Origin: Chryseobacterium capnotolerans
GTDB taxonomy: Bacteria; Bacteroidota; Bacteroidia; Flavobacteriales; Weeksellaceae
Direction: 5' to 3'
Assembly: GCF_021278965.1 (NCBI RefSeq)
Contig: NZ_CP065589.1
Location: 935,001-999,000 of the forward strand
Length of the DNA stretch: 64,000 bases
Positions 39,095 through 48,266 of this stretch are shown here, piece after piece (within the stretch, counting starts at the first letter, position 1; each line of letters opens with the position of its first letter). Under the pieces are notes generated by a model. It made no database searches and was not told the DNA's origin. It worked only from the letters and a program-made list of their open reading frames with translations. A program made the position numbers and the translations under genes.

Positions 39095-40807
39095 ATGGCA
39101 AAAAAAAATAGACAAGAATTAAAAGAATATTTCAAAGCAGGAAAAAGACCAACTGAAAGTCAGTTTGGTGATCTTATAGATAGCTACGCCAATTTAGACG
39201 ATAAAACTTTTTTTCCTGATAATCATAAATATAAAGATTTGTATTTTGAGTTCCCCCATCAACAAGCCGATCTGGCGGTGGATGTTCTTTTGGGAAATAA
39301 TTACCTGAACGGAAGTTTGGAAATTGAAATTGCAGGTACATTTGCCCATCAAACAAGCGTTGGGATTATAAAAAAACAATTTGAAATTGGGTTTAACCCT
39401 GATGGGAATGTCTGGTATCCAACTACGTCTAGAGTTGTAGAAGCAGCAGGAACTATTTTAGATAATATCTATATTGGAGATATTGTATGGGATTCAGTAA
39501 GAAATGAATATAAATGTACAATTTATCATACTAGTACCAATCAAAATCCATACGCTATAAGAATTAAGCAGTTTTCTTATGATAAAGCATTCATAGACCA
39601 AGCCAGGCTTTCGGATATCTATGTTAAACCATTTGTTGAGCAAAAAAAACATTCGGTATATTATAACGGAAACATTGGAATAGGAACAGATAATCCAAAA
39701 TCTAAACTGGATGTAAGAGGAACTGTTTATGCAGGGCAGGGAGACGGAACACAAGGAAATAACGCAATGGCTATACGTTATGAAGATGGTTCCGTAAATA
39801 ACTGGGGGTCATTAAGAAGCAGTGCAGACACTTATATGAGTTATGGAGTAAAAGCCGATCCTTATGCTGGATTAAAATGGTTATCAACCAGTGGAGTTTT
39901 CTCTCGTTTTAATACAGCAGTTGTTACAGGAAATGAAGGGATTAAATTTTTAAGTTCAGGCTATCAGCAGACAGCTTTAGATCATCCGGTTGAGATGTCT
40001 GAACTGATGAGAATTAATCCTAATGGAAATGTAGGAATTGGCACAGATAATCCACAGTATAAACTTGATGTAAGAGGAACAATTACATCGCAGTTGGGAA
40101 GCAACGAAGGAGGAGCTGTCTTTTTACAGAATTCTAATAAAACAGCACCCAATACTGCTCATCAATGGGCAATTTATAATATGACTGGAGGATATGGAAA
40201 TGGGCTGCAATTCTGGAGTTATTCTGCAGATGGGAATAATTATGGCTCCAGAATGACTATCGCTGATAATGGAAATGTAGGAATTGGAACCGCAAGTCCC
40301 CAAGCCAAATTGGAGGTGTCAGGTAATATTTCTATTCCCGGAGAATCTATTTTGCAATTATCCGGATTCGATACCAATCACGGATTAAAATATACCTATA
40401 AAACTTTTGCGAATACATTTATAGATGGCCCTGTGCTTTATGGATATAGTGGTGGTGCTTTAGGAATAAAAAAAGATAATACGGGAACAGAAAAGATTGT
40501 TTTACAATGGAAGGAAAGTGGGAATGTTGCTATCCATGGTAAGTTGGAAGCAAAAGATGTAGTAATCACAGCTACCCCCACAGCGGATCATGTTTTTGCA
40601 GCAGACTATAGCTTAAGAGAGATTACTGAACTTGAAAAATTTATTACTGAAAAGAGTCATCTTCCGGAAATCCCTTCTGCAAAAGAAATGACAGATAATG
40701 GATTGGCTATAGGTGATTTTCAGATCAAACTCCTTCAGAAAATTGAAGAATTAACACTATACATGATCTCCATGAAAAAAGAGATTGATGTTTTAAAAGC
40801 AAATTAA
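39095..40807 (+). CDS. fibre-like protein 2 (570 aa)
   Basis: Starts 2 bases after the previous stop, with the junction TAATCATGG that is repeated at the other two fibre junctions. The N-terminus is MAKKNRQELKEYFKAGKRPTE and the second block resembles copies 3 and 4 (AVDVLLGNNYLNGSLEIEIAGT). It has three GNVGIGT-type repeats (NGNIGIGT, NGNVGIGT, NGNVGIGT), the shared NNWGSLRSSADTYMSYG block and one segment of its own (QWAIYNMTGGYGNGLQFWS). The C-terminus is the same coiled-coil type but shortened, lacking the VPADYVFQKYFDG piece present in copies 1, 3 and 4 and showing TADHVFAADYSLREITELEKF instead. Confidence 0.75.
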   Translation: MAKKNRQELKEYFKAGKRPTESQFGDLIDSYANLDDKTFFPDNHKYKDLYFEFPHQQADLAVDVLLGNNYLNGSLEIEIAGTFAHQTSVGIIKKQFEIGFNPDGNVWYPTTSRVVEAAGTILDNIYIGDIVWDSVRNEYKCTIYHTSTNQNPYAIRIKQFSYDKAFIDQARLSDIYVKPFVEQKKHSVYYNGNIGIGTDNPKSKLDVRGTVYAGQGDGTQGNNAMAIRYEDGSVNNWGSLRSSADTYMSYGVKADPYAGLKWLSTSGVFSRFNTAVVTGNEGIKFLSSGYQQTALDHPVEMSELMRINPNGNVGIGTDNPQYKLDVRGTITSQLGSNEGGAVFLQNSNKTAPNTAHQWAIYNMTGGYGNGLQFWSYSADGNNYGSRMTIADNGNVGIGTASPQAKLEVSGNISIPGESILQLSGFDTNHGLKYTYKTFANTFIDGPVLYGYSGGALGIKKDNTGTEKIVLQWKESGNVAIHGKLEAKDVVITATPTADHVFAADYSLREITELEKFITEKSHLPEIPSAKEMTDNGLAIGDFQIKLLQKIEELTLYMISMKKEIDVLKAN

Positions 40808-40809
40808 TC

Positions 40810-42454
40810 ATGGCGAAAAAGACAATTACAGAATTAAAAAATTATTTCAAAGTAGGGAAAAGACCTACAGAAGCACAATTTGGTGACGTAATGGATAGCT
40901 TTGCCAGCCTGGAAGATCCACAATTGTTTCCTAAAAATTACTTTGAGAAAAGGCTAAGTATTGATTTTCCTCATAACGTAACTGATCAGGCTGTAGACAT
41001 CCTGCTTGGAAACAGAGGAATGTCTGGATGGTTTGAAATAGAAATTGTGGGGACATGGATGTATGTGAATAGTGTTGGAAATATAAAGAAACTATTCCAG
41101 GTGGGATTTAATCCGGATAATGGAGTCTGGTATCCCACTACATCAAGAATTGTGGAAGCTGGAGGTCCAATTATTAATCATATTTATATTGGAGATGTAA
41201 TCTGGGATGCTAATATTAATCAGTATAAATTAACTATTTATCATACTCATTATGCAGGAAACCTATATGATATCAGGATTACCTATCATTGTCCGTTTGA
41301 TACGCAGGATTTTAAGGAGGTAAAACTTTCAGATATCTACATTAATCCTCTTGCAGGGCAAAGGGTACATTATATCCATTACAATGATAATCTGGGAATA
41401 GGAACTACTTTACCGGAAACAAGTCTTCATGTGAAGGCTCCAAAAGATAAGGGGCATTCTAATGTAGTTGGAGGATTGTTTGACAGAAGTGAAGCTGCCG
41501 GAGGTAGTAATATTGTGCAATTAAAGTATCATTCTACAGCAGATCTTGAACTGAATTCTTTTTTTACAGGAACAAACTTCAGGTATGGTTCATACGGAGA
41601 TTTTAATATTGTGAATAATATTGATGGTGGTATTCATGGTGCTGTTAATATGGTAACCAATAAGCAAACAAGGTTAAGTATAATGCCAAATGGAAATATT
41701 GGTGTAGGAACCATTTTACCAACAGGAAAGCTACATGTCTCCCAGAGCCCAAGTTCAGATCCTATTGACGCTATGACTATTGATGTGGGATCCTTTGGAA
41801 CCCCTCAGAATGCCAATAAAAGTCATTATTTTAGAGTAAGAGATGTTGGCGGAAGCAATAATGTACCTTTTATTATTAAAGGATCCGGAAATGTAGGAAT
41901 AGGCACTGAAACACCTGCAGCAAAAATGCATCTTGTTTCAGGCTATGTTTTTCCTGACAGCGAAGGAGCTTTAATAGTAGGCGATACCTCACAGATCAAT
42001 TTAAGATTTGGTTGTTCCGACCGTTACAGCTGGATGCAGGGCCATGGAACATCACCATTACACATCAACCCTCTAGGAAACAATGTGATTTTAAACAAAG
42101 ACGGAGGAAATGTAGGAATCGGAACTCAAAATCCCGATCAGAAACTTACTGTAAAAGGAAAAATCCATGCTGAAGATGTTGTTGTGGACATGAATGTTCC
42201 TGCTGATTATGTCTTTCAAAAAATATTTTGACGGCCAGTCTTCCATCAGACCGGATTATCGCATGCCAACGCTCCAGGAACTGGAATCTTTTGTAAAAGA
42301 AAATAAACATCTTCCGGAGATCCCTTCCGGAGAAGCTATCGTAAAAGATGGTGTTAATCTGGGAGATTTTCAAATGAAATTGCTTCAGAAAATTGAAGAA
42401 TTAACATTGTATATCATTGCTCTTAAAAAAGAGATTGATTCAAAACCAAACTAA
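40810..42454 (+). CDS. fibre-like protein 3, C-terminus frameshifted (547 aa if restored)
   Basis: Same N-terminal block (MAKKTITELKNYFKVGK, then RPTEAQFGDVMDSF) and 2-base spacing. The centre differs from copies 1, 2 and 4: the VNNWGSLRSG block is absent and the segments SEAAGGSNIVQLKYHSTADLE and RVRDVGGSNNVPFIIKGSGNVGIG appear. The frame stops at 42231 after a run of six A at 42218-42223, where copy 4 has five A in otherwise nearly identical sequence. Removing one A joins it to the frame starting with KYFDGQSSIRPDYRMPTLQE and gives the full coiled-coil end at 42454. The break is therefore either a sequencing error or a recent mutation. Confidence 0.75.
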
Positions 42455-42456
42455 TC

Positions 42457-44022
42457 ATGGCAAAAAAAACAATTACAGAATTAAAAAATTACTTTAAAGC
42501 AGGAAAAAGACCTACGGAAAATCAGTTTGGAGATCTTTTGGATAGTTATTTACATCTGGATGACCCTACATCATTTCCCGGTAATTTTAAATATAAATAT
42601 CTATCCGTTAAATTTCCAAATCTGGAAAGCAATTTAGCGGTAGATATTTTGTTGGGAAATGCAATACAGGGAAATATAGAGATACAAGTTGTAGGAGCAT
42701 GGAATAATGAAAATACGGTAGGTGTTATCAAAAAACAAATTATCATCGGAGCTAACGCTAATGGTGGTATCTGGTATCAGCCTTTATCAAGAATCATAGA
42801 AGCATCGGGGCCTATTACAGATCATATTTATTTGGGAGATATCCTATGGGATAGCAGTATAGGGCAATATAAATTAACACTCTATCATACACGCCAATCC
42901 GGCAATACATATGCTATCAGACTAACGCAGCATTCTAATTCAACTGCTGTAATTGATAAAGCAGTATTATCTGACATTTATACCAATGTGCTTACCGGGC
43001 AGAATAAACACTATGTTAATTACAATGATAATGTAGGAATAGGAACCAGGAAGCCGCTAGCCCCATTAGATATTCAGGGAAGAATTTTATTGAATGCAGG
43101 GTCTAGTGTGGTAAGCGGTGTGGGAATTGTGGGATATACTACCCAGTGGTCCAGAGGATATAACTTTGTTTCACCGGATAATACACAACATTTAGGAGGT
43201 TTTGGAGCCTTAGGTACTAATAACCAAATTGATCATTATTTTGTGGGAAAATATGGTGGAAGTATTGCTAAATTTTTCGTGGGAGATGATCGCGTTTTTC
43301 TTAAGGGGAATGTGGGGATAGGAACCGAAGCCCCCGCAGCAAAATTAGATGTGGTAGGAGAAATATTATCCGGAAGCAAATCTGCAACAGAAGGTGTGAA
43401 TGCTTTAGCTATACGCTATGAAAACGGTTCATTTAATAACTGGGGATCATTAAGAAGTGGTGCAGAAACATATATGAGTTATGGAGCCAAGGCATCGCCT
43501 TCCACAGCGTATGGATGGGTATCAAGCAATGCTTCATTGTCCCATTATAAAACAGCTGTTACTGTAGGGAATGAAGGAGTGAAATTTTTGGGAAGTGCCA
43601 ATGCGCAAACAAGCATCAATTCACCAGTTGTCATGAATGAATTTATGAGAATTACTCCAAACGGGAATGTTGGGATTGGAACCAAGAATCCTGATCAGAA
43701 GCTTACCATAAAAGGAAAAATCCATGCTGAAGACGTTGTGGTGGACATGAATGTTCCTGCTGATTATGTCTTTCAAAAATATTTTGACGGAAAGTCTTCT
43801 ATCAGACCGGATTATCAAATGCCAACGCTCCAGGAACTGGAATCTTTTGTCAAAGAAAACAAGCACCTTCCGGAGATCCCTTCCGGAGAGGTCATTGCAA
43901 AAGATGGTGTTAACCTGGGAGATTTTCAAATGAAATTACTTCAGAAGATTGAAGAACTAACACTTTATGCCATTTCTCAGAATAAAGAAATAGAAGATTT
44001 GAAGGCTTTTATTAAAAGATAG
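42457..44022 (+). CDS. fibre-like protein 4 (521 aa)
   Basis: The last fibre paralogue: MAKKTITELKNYFKAGK then RPTENQFGDLLDSY at the start, GNVGIGT-type repeats in the middle, the NNWGSLRSGAETYMSYGAKA block, and a C-terminal 100 residues nearly identical in DNA to copy 3 (from MNVPADYVFQKYFDG on). A unique stretch ARSRGYNF-like (TTQWSRGYNFVSPDNTQHLGG) lies in the centre. The order of shared and private blocks across the four genes suggests past recombination between them. A strong terminator follows. Confidence 0.75.
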   Translation: MAKKTITELKNYFKAGKRPTENQFGDLLDSYLHLDDPTSFPGNFKYKYLSVKFPNLESNLAVDILLGNAIQGNIEIQVVGAWNNENTVGVIKKQIIIGANANGGIWYQPLSRIIEASGPITDHIYLGDILWDSSIGQYKLTLYHTRQSGNTYAIRLTQHSNSTAVIDKAVLSDIYTNVLTGQNKHYVNYNDNVGIGTRKPLAPLDIQGRILLNAGSSVVSGVGIVGYTTQWSRGYNFVSPDNTQHLGGFGALGTNNQIDHYFVGKYGGSIAKFFVGDDRVFLKGNVGIGTEAPAAKLDVVGEILSGSKSATEGVNALAIRYENGSFNNWGSLRSGAETYMSYGAKASPSTAYGWVSSNASLSHYKTAVTVGNEGVKFLGSANAQTSINSPVVMNEFMRITPNGNVGIGTKNPDQKLTIKGKIHAEDVVVDMNVPADYVFQKYFDGKSSIRPDYQMPTLQELESFVKENKHLPEIPSGEVIAKDGVNLGDFQMKLLQKIEELTLYAISQNKEIEDLKAFIKR

Positions 44023-44063
44023 TAAGACTCAGTATAATGATTTAATTAGTTTCAAAATAGTAG

Positions 44064-44093
44064 CTCCCTCAAATTAATTTGAGGGAGTTTATT
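44064..44093 (+). terminator. terminator after the fibre genes
   Basis: A perfect 24-bp palindrome (arms CTCCCTCAAATT / AATTTGAGGGAG) is followed by TTTATT. It closes the island transcript just before the tRNA-Phe cluster. Confidence 0.75.
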
Positions 44094-44121
44094 ATGTATC
44101 AAAAAATATTGATCATATAAC

Positions 44122-44146
44122 AAAAAAACCTCTGACTGATCAGAGG
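44122..44146 (-). terminator. terminator of tRNA-Phe copy 1
   Basis: On the minus strand CCTCTGA / TCAGAGG (loop of four) is followed by seven T. Confidence 0.8.
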
Positions 44147-44154
44147 CTTTAAAG

Positions 44155-44227
44155 TGGTTTCTCCAGGAATCGAACCAGGGACACATGGATTTTCAATCCA
44201 TTGCTCTACCAACTGAGCTAAGAAACC
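44155..44227 (-). tRNA. tRNA-Phe(GAA), copy 1
   Basis: A 73-base gene whose minus strand folds as a standard tRNA: acceptor GGTTTCT/AGAAACC, D arm GCTC/GAGC, anticodon stem ATGGA/TCCAT with loop TTGAAAA (anticodon GAA at 44192-44194), T arm CCTGG/CCTGG with TTCGATT, discriminator A. The CCA end is not encoded. Confidence 0.95.
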
Positions 44228-44267
44228 ATATATTTAGTATTGACTTACTTCGTTGTTTTAAAGTGAT

Positions 44268-44299
44268 GCAAAAGTATAATATTTTGTAATACTGCGCAA
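44268..44299 (-). promoter_or_regulatory. promoter of tRNA-Phe copy 1
   Basis: TTG, 20 bases, TACTTTTGC. The same TTG-N20-TAnnTTTGC layout is found before the other two copies, which supports it strongly. It leaves a leader of about 35 bases before the tRNA. Confidence 0.8.
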
Positions 44300-44445
44300 G
44301 TTTTGATCAGTGTTTTTTTGAAAAAATATATTGATGAGTCCTTTGTTTTGGGGCAATAGTTTGCCTATCAGCGATTTGGCTGGGATGAAGAACTTGTATA
44401 TTTTTTTGAGTTTTTAAGACTTATCCTATTGATGATCGTTCTATA

Positions 44446-44916
44446 TTAGTTATTTGAGGAAACATCTTTTCTGTAAAAAGTAATATTGTATGATTTTTCA
44501 GAACTTCCGGGAAATTGTACTTCACAAAGCTTGGTGAAATATTCTTTTGATTGATAAGAAGAACAGGAATCTCTTTCACTTGAAGTAGAATCTATCAGAT
44601 TAAACCCTGTCTTATTAATTTCATTCTGTATATTCTCAAAATTATTCTTGTCTTCAGGAACATAAGATATAACAACACTTTGATTATTTAATACCCGCAT
44701 GACGATCATTGTTCTGCTTAGTTTTCCTTTTTCGTAGTAAACTTGTTTTGTACCATCTCCGGTTGTTTTTTCCTGTCTGAAAACGTAGCCTTTGTGTTGG
44801 ATGTATTCAATATTTTTATCAACTTTATTATGGGCTAAAAAAGTAAGATCCTTATAACTTAATTGTGCTAAACAAACTAATGGAGATAATAAAAACAGGA
44901 GAATTAGATTTTTCAT
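44446..44916 (-). CDS. small secreted hypothetical protein (156 aa)
   Basis: I chose the ATG at 44916 because MKNLILLFLLSPLVCLAQ is a good signal peptide; the longer frame begins with an unlikely hydrophobic run. The mature part is Lys-rich with two Cys (SSERDSCSSYQSKEYFTKLCEV) and no recognised domain. A -7 element TACATTTGA sits at 44957-44965. It lies between two tRNA-Phe genes on the same strand as they are. Confidence 0.6.
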   Translation of the reverse strand: MKNLILLFLLSPLVCLAQLSYKDLTFLAHNKVDKNIEYIQHKGYVFRQEKTTGDGTKQVYYEKGKLSRTMIVMRVLNNQSVVISYVPEDKNNFENIQNEINKTGFNLIDSTSSERDSCSSYQSKEYFTKLCEVQFPGSSEKSYNITFYRKDVSSNN

Positions 44917-44956
44917 ACAATGTAGGATTAAAGATCTAGTGGATTTTTTATATTTC

Positions 44957-44965
44957 TCAAATGTA
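44957..44965 (-). promoter_or_regulatory. possible -7 element for the 156-residue protein
   Basis: TACATTTGA on the minus strand matches TAnnTTTG; no well-spaced TTG was found. About 40 bases before the chosen ATG. Confidence 0.35.
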
Positions 44966-45120
44966 AAAAAGTTTTTAAAATAAAAAGTTAACAAAAGAAA
45001 GATAGGAAAGCAAAGAATGATGCAGGGCATTTTTTTAAGCAGAAGGATCATTTCCTGATTAGGGGTACATCAAATTGATGGAGGCAATACTGTAAAGGGG
45101 GCTATGCAGAAATAATTGCT

Positions 45121-45152
45121 ATAAAATAAAAAGCCCCTGATTATTCAGAGGC
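45121..45152 (-). terminator. terminator of tRNA-Phe copy 2
   Basis: On the minus strand GCCTCTGA / TCAGGGGC (one wobble pair, only valid on this strand) is followed by TTTTTATTTTAT. Confidence 0.75.
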
Positions 45153-45160
45153 TTTTCAAG

Positions 45161-45233
45161 TGGTTTCTCCAGGAATCGAACCAGGGACACATGGATTTTC
45201 AATCCATTGCTCTACCAACTGAGCTAAGAAACC
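45161..45233 (-). tRNA. tRNA-Phe(GAA), copy 2
   Basis: Identical in sequence over 73 bases to the copies at 44155 and 46221, with the same cloverleaf and GAA anticodon. Confidence 0.95.
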
Positions 45234-45258
45234 ATTACTTCGTTGTTTTTAAAGTGGT

Positions 45259-45290
45259 GCAAAAATAATGTATTTTTTTTATTCTGGCAA
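45259..45290 (-). promoter_or_regulatory. promoter of tRNA-Phe copy 2
   Basis: TTG, 20 bases, TATTTTTGC: same spacing as the other two copies although the bases in between differ. Confidence 0.75.
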
Positions 45291-45453
45291 TGTTTTTTAT
45301 ATTTTTTTATTTTCAGGGCTGATGTTTTTCTTTTATTGGATTGTATATCAGGGTAGTTAGGATAGGAGCAGGACAATCTTTTTGGATGTCTTTGATGAAA
45401 CAGCCGGCAGATTAAATAAATACCTTTATATTTAGTAATATTTATAAAAGTTA

Positions 45454-45885
45454 ATGGGAAGTACAATTAATCGGATTTTGATTATTTTAGGTAGTGGGGT
45501 AGTAGTGTATTTCGGAATGAGTTTTTTGGTGGCTTCCTGGATAAGTTATTTCTCTTCAGCTAAAAGAATTAATAGTTTACCGAAGGAAAAGATTCTGTTT
45601 ACTGCATTAAAAAAAGAATATCATTTAACCCAAATAGAAAGATCTCCTGATACAGAACAGAAACTTTTATATCCTAAAGATACATTGGTTTATACTCTTT
45701 ACCTTTCTACAATAGTTTGTGATCAGAAAAAAGAAAATATAGAACGCATTTCCAGAGAAGTGGCTTATAAGATTAATAGCCTCAATTTAGATCGGCATTT
45801 CAACAAATATGAATTGTTTTTTTATTGTAAGGAGCTTCCTCCAGGACTCCTGAGGTATGAATTTTTAAGAAAAAATTTTAAGTAG
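45454..45885 (+). CDS. small membrane-anchored hypothetical protein (143 aa)
   Basis: The protein has a long N-terminal hydrophobic segment (ILIILGSGVVVYFGMSFLVASWISYF) and then a Lys-rich, probably globular domain with two Cys (STIVCDQKKEN and FFYCKELPPG). No family is recognised. It is transcribed opposite to the flanking tRNA genes and has a weak -7-like TACCTTTAT about 30 bases upstream. Together with the 156-residue protein on the other side, it shows how the tRNA copies have been separated by small unknown genes. Confidence 0.6.
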   Translation: MGSTINRILIILGSGVVVYFGMSFLVASWISYFSSAKRINSLPKEKILFTALKKEYHLTQIERSPDTEQKLLYPKDTLVYTLYLSTIVCDQKKENIERISREVAYKINSLNLDRHFNKYELFFYCKELPPGLLRYEFLRKNFK

Positions 45886-46187
45886 TTCAGGGTAAGGAAT
45901 TACAGGAAGTATTTTTAAAGATTTTGATGTACTGACTAGTTACAATAACTTCTTTAAGCGGGAAATTTAGTTTTCATTATTAAAATGTTGTTTTGTCTGT
46001 TTATTTAGCCTTTTTTGAATAAGTCATAAGTTTAGCCATTAAAAATAAAAACCGGGCTTATTGCAATGATTTGATGCCTTACAATTAATGAGCTTAATGA
46101 AGTAGAGAAGTAGCTTTCAATCTGTCTGTAAAACTGAGTGATGAATATTGTTTTATAATAGGCGAGTTCGTAGCTAAATAAGAAAAC
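45886..46187. other. intergenic stretch before tRNA-Phe copy 3
   Basis: About 300 A+T-rich bases with no gene, RNA or promoter I can support. Confidence 0.5.
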
Positions 46188-46212
46188 AAAAAAACCTCTG
46201 ACTAATCAGAGG
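46188..46212 (-). terminator. terminator of tRNA-Phe copy 3
   Basis: On the minus strand CCTCTGA / TCAGAGG (loop TTAG) is followed by seven T. Confidence 0.8.
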
Positions 46213-46220
46213 TCTTCAAG

Positions 46221-46293
46221 TGGTTTCTCCAGGAATCGAACCAGGGACACATGGATTTTCAATCCATTGCTCTACCAACTGAGCTAAGAAACC
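46221..46293 (-). tRNA. tRNA-Phe(GAA), copy 3
   Basis: Third identical 73-base copy with GAA anticodon; no encoded CCA. Confidence 0.95.
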
Positions 46294-46334
46294 ATTATAT
46301 TGTTGTTTGACTTACTTCGTTGTTTTAAAGTGAT

Positions 46335-46366
46335 GCAAAAGTAGTAAGTTTTGGTATACAAAGCAA
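46335..46366 (-). promoter_or_regulatory. promoter of tRNA-Phe copy 3
   Basis: TTG, 20 bases, TACTTTTGC, as for copies 1 and 2. Confidence 0.8.
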
Positions 46367-46402
46367 GTATTCATCGTGCTTTTTTTACTTAAACCGGAAA
46401 AA

Positions 46403-48244
46403 CTACTGATTATCAGCCGGATTATTTTCCTGCTCCTTTCTGATTTGTTCACTCATTTCTTCTAGTACAGGTTTTATCGTACTTTCAGGAAGGTCACTGA
46501 TCCTAATATACATCAATCCGTCAATAGCATCGTTGAAGTTCGGGTCAACATTAAATGCAATGACTTTAGCATTTTGTTTAATATATTTTTTGATCAGAAC
46601 AGGTAATCTTAATTCAGGTTCCAGGTCATCAATAATCTTATCCAATTTGTTAAGATCTGATTCCATTTCGTCAAAGAAAAGACTCTTATCTCTGTCTCTA
46701 AGTTTTACCTTATATTCATTTCTCGGAGTGATATATTGAGCCACTGCAGAATCAAAATAATTAGAGCGCATAAACTCAATCATCAGCGACTTGGAGAATT
46801 CAGAAAACTTATTCGAAATACTTACACCTCCCATCAGGAATTTATGATCAGGATTTCTAAGGCATACATGTACAATTCCTCTCCATAAAAGGAAAAGTGG
46901 TAGTGGCTTCTGCTGATATTCCTGGCAGATATAAGCACGTCCCATTTCAATGACCTTTTTAAAGAAAGGGTGAATGTCCTGCTCAAACTCAAATAAAGAG
47001 CTTGTGTAGAAACCTTTGATACCATATTTCTTCATTACCTCTCTACCCAAAGCCATTCTGTAAGCTCCAGCCAGTTTTTTCTCACCATTATCCCAAAGGA
47101 AAAGGTGATGATAATGCTTATCATATTCATCCAGGTCAAACGGAAGATTACTTCCTTCTCCTACCGCACGGAAGGTCAGCTCTCGCTGACGTCCAATTTC
47201 CCTCATAATTGAAGGGATTTCTTCATAAGTAGTGAAATAAATCTCATAGTTCCCGTTGCTGAAAAGCATTTTTTCTGTTCCCCTTAATTTATCCACATCT
47301 TTAATGATGTCCTCTATAGGGGTTTCATCAATAATGTTCTGAACAATATTTTCCTCTTTCAATAAAGGGAATTTTACAGAAAGATTCTGAAGGTTAATGC
47401 TCTGAGCTAAAGATTTTCTTTTTTCGTAGTAAGATTTCATCATATAAACCTTACGTTTTAGAAATTCTCCCAGTTCTTCGATGGTTTCCATTTCATCCAT
47501 CGCTTTTACAGAAATTGGTTTTCCAATCCTGATTCTGATTGGCTTCTCCCTGTCATTCATCATTTCCGCAGGAAGCATAAGCGTCTGTAAACTTGGGTGA
47601 AGTTTTGCTACCTGATAAAACAGGCGGCTGTTCTTTGCATGGAAATACATAGGAACAACAGGCACTTTAGCCATTCTGATAAGCTTAAGTGCTGTTTTTT
47701 CCCATTCTTTATCTAAAATTTCTCCATAAGGATTGTTCTTGTTAGAAACTTCTCCAGCCGGAAAAATACCTACGCAGCCTCCATCCTGTAGATGCTTGAG
47801 CGTTTCACGCATTCCTGAAGAGCTGCTGTAAGCTTCTTTTCTGTTTTCAAAAGGGTTCACTGCGATTACATAAGGTTCCATAGGTTTGATCTTTTCCAAA
47901 AGGAAATTTCCCATTACCTTAAAATCCGGACGAACCTCCGATAAGATCTTGCACATCAGAATTCCGTCAATAGCCCCCAGCGGGTGATTGGAAACCAGCA
48001 CAAATGGTCCAGTTTTCGGAATCTTTGCCAGATCCTCTTCAAAAGCTACATAGCTTAGGTTTCTTTCTCTTACAAATGAGTCGAAAAAGTCTTTGCCTTC
48101 CTTATCTTTTAATTTATCGTATAATTTATTTACTTCATTTATTTTAGCAATGCTCATCACAGCAGATGCTACTGGATTCTTTAGGAACCCAATTTTACTT
48201 AAGCCGGAAGCTTTGATCAGATCGTTTTTCGAAATTAAACTCAT
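46403..48244 (-). CDS. olsF: bifunctional aminolipid acyltransferase, OlsF-like
   Basis: A 613-residue protein with two acyltransferase halves. The N-terminal half (about 70-260) is a lysophospholipid acyltransferase domain with VSNHPLGAIDG (His87, Asp93) and the second motif GIFPAGEVS. The C-terminal half (about 320-600) is a GNAT-fold N-acyltransferase like OlsB (YRMALGREVMKKYGIKGFYTSSLFEF, EMGRAYICQEYQQKPLPLFLLWRGI). In OlsF the C-terminal half N-acylates ornithine and the N-terminal half then O-acylates the lyso-lipid, giving ornithine lipids; an OlsF was described from Flavobacterium johnsoniae. Use of glycine or another amino acid is possible and cannot be told from sequence. It lies 22 bases after the aspartokinase gene. 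Confidence 0.7.
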   Translation of the reverse strand: MSLISKNDLIKASGLSKIGFLKNPVASAVMSIAKINEVNKLYDKLKDKEGKDFFDSFVRERNLSYVAFEEDLAKIPKTGPFVLVSNHPLGAIDGILMCKILSEVRPDFKVMGNFLLEKIKPMEPYVIAVNPFENRKEAYSSSSGMRETLKHLQDGGCVGIFPAGEVSNKNNPYGEILDKEWEKTALKLIRMAKVPVVPMYFHAKNSRLFYQVAKLHPSLQTLMLPAEMMNDREKPIRIRIGKPISVKAMDEMETIEELGEFLKRKVYMMKSYYEKRKSLAQSINLQNLSVKFPLLKEENIVQNIIDETPIEDIIKDVDKLRGTEKMLFSNGNYEIYFTTYEEIPSIMREIGRQRELTFRAVGEGSNLPFDLDEYDKHYHHLFLWDNGEKKLAGAYRMALGREVMKKYGIKGFYTSSLFEFEQDIHPFFKKVIEMGRAYICQEYQQKPLPLFLLWRGIVHVCLRNPDHKFLMGGVSISNKFSEFSKSLMIEFMRSNYFDSAVAQYITPRNEYKVKLRDRDKSLFFDEMESDLNKLDKIIDDLEPELRLPVLIKKYIKQNAKVIAFNVDPNFNDAIDGLMYIRISDLPESTIKPVLEEMSEQIRKEQENNPADNQ

Positions 48245-48266
48245 GTGTGTTTAGTCGCAATTAATA

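Noticed and set aside
38080..43690. CRISPR-like or other short tandem array from the repeated GGAAATGTAGGAATTGGAAC motif
   Set aside because: The repeats encode the in-frame GNVGIGT motif at irregular distances within the fibre genes, so they are protein repeats.
16770..44022. Prophage or contractile injection system
   Set aside because: An endolysin and fibres are present, but there is no recognisable capsid, terminase, sheath, tube, baseplate or ATPase gene.
44155..44227. tRNA-Phe as integration site of the island
   Set aside because: The tRNA 3' end faces the island, but I found no copy of its 3' segment near the other end (16400-16770) and no integrase gene in the window.
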